Below the pieces are notes generated by a model. That model saw only the letters and a program-made list of their open reading frames with translations, was not told the origin of the DNA and did not search any database. A program made the translations under genes and the position numbers. Below, one piece after another: positions 42,730 to 43,500 of a DNA stretch of 43,500 bases. Each line of letters starts with the position of its first letter. The stretch's first letter is position 1. This stretch comes from Sphingomonadaceae bacterium (lineage in GTDB: Bacteria; Pseudomonadota; Alphaproteobacteria; Sphingomonadales; Sphingomonadaceae), in assembly GCA_947476425.1 (NCBI GenBank), contig CANJQJ010000025.1:1-43500 (forward strand). Direction: 5' to 3'.

Positions 42730-43329
42730 ATGAACCCACGCCTGCTCGCTCCATTCCTGATCGCGCCGCTCGTCGCGGCCGCCCCCGCATCGCTCGCGCC
42801 AGTTTCTGCGCATCTAGCTGCAGTCCAGACAATGACCGCCGATTTCGTGCAGACCGATCGCGGCGGCAAAAGCGTCAGCGGCAAGCTGCTGCTCAAGCGC
42901 CCGGGGCATATCCGTTTCCAATACGCGCCGGGCGTTCCGTTATTGATCGTCGGCGACGGCAAGGCGCTGACCATGATCGACTATACGGTCAAGCAGGTTT
43001 CGAGATGGCCAGTCGGAGATTCACCGCTCTCGATCCTGACCAACCCGAAGGCGGAAATCAGCCGTTACGCAAAACTCGCGCCGTCGATCGACCCCGCGAT
43101 GATGTTCGTCGAAGCGCGCGATCCCAAGCATCCCGAATTCGGCGCGATCACGATCATTTTCTCCAAGCGTGCCAGCGCGCCTGCAGGATTGATGCTGGAG
43201 GGCTGGACCGTTGTCGATGCCCAGAGCAACCGTTCGACCGTTCGATTGTCGAACCAGCGGTTCAACATGCCAATATCGGACCAGTCGTTTCGTTGGAGCG
43301 ACCCACGCCCTCAAGGACCCCGTGGTTGA
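42730..43329 (+). CDS. lolA: Outer-membrane lipoprotein carrier protein LolA
   Basis: This is a 199-residue periplasmic chaperone that takes lipoproteins from LolCDE to LolB. A signal peptide (about 1-23, MNPRLLAPFLIAPLVAAAPA) precedes the LolA fold, with family segments MTADFVQTDRGGKSVSGKLLLKRPGHIRFQY (about 36-66) and ILTNPKAEISRY. GAGGAAA sits nine bases before ATG 42730. An in-frame ATG at 42631 would hide the signal peptide and was rejected. The IS copy begins about 28 bases after its stop, so any gene that used to follow is separated. Confidence 0.9.
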   Translation: MNPRLLAPFLIAPLVAAAPASLAPVSAHLAAVQTMTADFVQTDRGGKSVSGKLLLKRPGHIRFQYAPGVPLLIVGDGKALTMIDYTVKQVSRWPVGDSPLSILTNPKAEISRYAKLAPSIDPAMMFVEARDPKHPEFGAITIIFSKRASAPAGLMLEGWTVVDAQSNRSTVRLSNQRFNMPISDQSFRWSDPRPQGPRG

Positions 43330-43357
43330 GGCCATTATTAACAAGGCCATTCATCTA

Positions 43358-43500
43358 GGGTCAGGACCTGTTAAATTGCTTGCATGATGGGCTGAGGGTT
43401 GATTCAATGGTGGCACCAGGAGGTGCTGCTTGTGGACGATCTGTTTATGCTGAGCGAGGTGCAGATGCGCCGGATCAAGCCATTTTTCCCGCGATCGCAT
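43358..43500 (+). mobile_element. IS5-type insertion sequence, right partial copy
   Basis: Terminal part of the same insertion sequence as at the left end, in the opposite orientation. It starts GGGTCAGGACCTGTTAAATT and is preceded by a CTAG. A transposase start with AGGAGGT ribosome-binding site (43418-43424) lies inside. It is cut by the window edge at exactly the base where the left copy is cut. A complete copy cannot be confirmed from the window. Confidence 0.75.
43432..43500 (+). CDS. IS5-family transposase, N-terminal fragment cut by the window edge
   Basis: Same 23-codon fragment as at 1-69, read on the plus strand. GTG start at 43432, eight bases after AGGAGGT; the in-frame ATG at 43447 is the alternative. 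The catalytic DDE domain lies beyond the window. Confidence 0.65.
   Translation, partial: MDDLFMLSEVQMRRIKPFFPRSH

Larger units (their letters stand above)
43354..43500. repeat. 147-bp perfect inverted repeat, right arm
   Basis: Reverse complement of bases 1-147. It begins in TCTA just outside the IS and then runs into the IS end. Same explanation as the left arm. Confidence 0.95.

Noticed and set aside
1-43500. Composite transposon formed by the two IS copies
   Set aside because: 43 kb containing core genes such as lepA, ftsK, hemH and gdhB is not a plausible transposed cargo. Two independent insertions of the same IS explain the ends better.
1-43500. CRISPR array or phage region
   Set aside because: No regularly spaced direct repeats and no phage structural or integrase genes were seen.

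Overview
The window looks like chromosomal DNA of an alphaproteobacterium, most likely a sphingomonad (Sphingomonas or a close relative). The grounds are high G+C codon use, a 1553-residue NAD-specific glutamate dehydrogenase, a thioredoxin-TPR / LON-domain / Trm112 set facing ubiH and followed by ftsK-lolA, and many protein families common in that order. This placement is inferred from family recognition, not from a marker gene. Both ends are the same 147 bases in opposite orientation, and each carries the start of an IS5-type transposase. The sequence therefore reads like a complete assembly contig whose two ends fall inside two copies of one insertion sequence.

Positions 1-9080 look accessory. 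They hold an IS end, lemA plus an M48 membrane protease, a PAP2 membrane phosphatase, a sulfotransferase followed by a DUF1214-like protein, and a secreted Gly/Tyr-rich protein. They also hold a 40-residue metallothionein-like gene with twelve cysteines, divergent from an AraC-type regulator. A tRNA-Thr(CGT) closes the region. From 9300 to 16651 come an epoxide hydrolase, a PAS-like protein and the large glutamate dehydrogenase. On the minus strand, 22232 down to 16654 looks like one operon: a dihydroorotase-like amidohydrolase, a molybdenum hydroxylase large subunit, ferrochelatase, acetoacetyl-CoA reductase and a ribbon-helix-helix protein. Several of its start and stop codons overlap.

From 22275 to 30180 there are ygfZ, penicillin-binding protein 1A, msrB, a three-gene operon (type III polyketide synthase, methyltransferase, flavoprotein) and, divergent from it, lepA. 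The three-gene operon has the same classes of enzymes as phenolic-lipid operons. From 30252 to 36848 come small and accessory genes: a Pro-rich peptide, an SRAP/YedK DNA-protein crosslinking protein, a cytoplasmic MCP-like protein with its sensor domain at the C-terminus, a hairpin-rich intergenic region, a VOC protein, a DEDDh-like exonuclease, a cytochrome c-PQQ dehydrogenase and a luciferase-like monooxygenase.

The last part is core: tRNA-Gly(GCC), a thioredoxin/TPR chaperone, a LON-domain protein and Trm112 in a tightly overlapping operon, then convergent ubiH, ftsK, lolA and the second IS end. The points most worth following up are the hidden metallothionein gene, the polyketide operon, the dihydroorotase-like protein that lacks a metal-binding histidine and is coupled to an orphan molybdenum hydroxylase subunit, and the structured region at 32329-32511.
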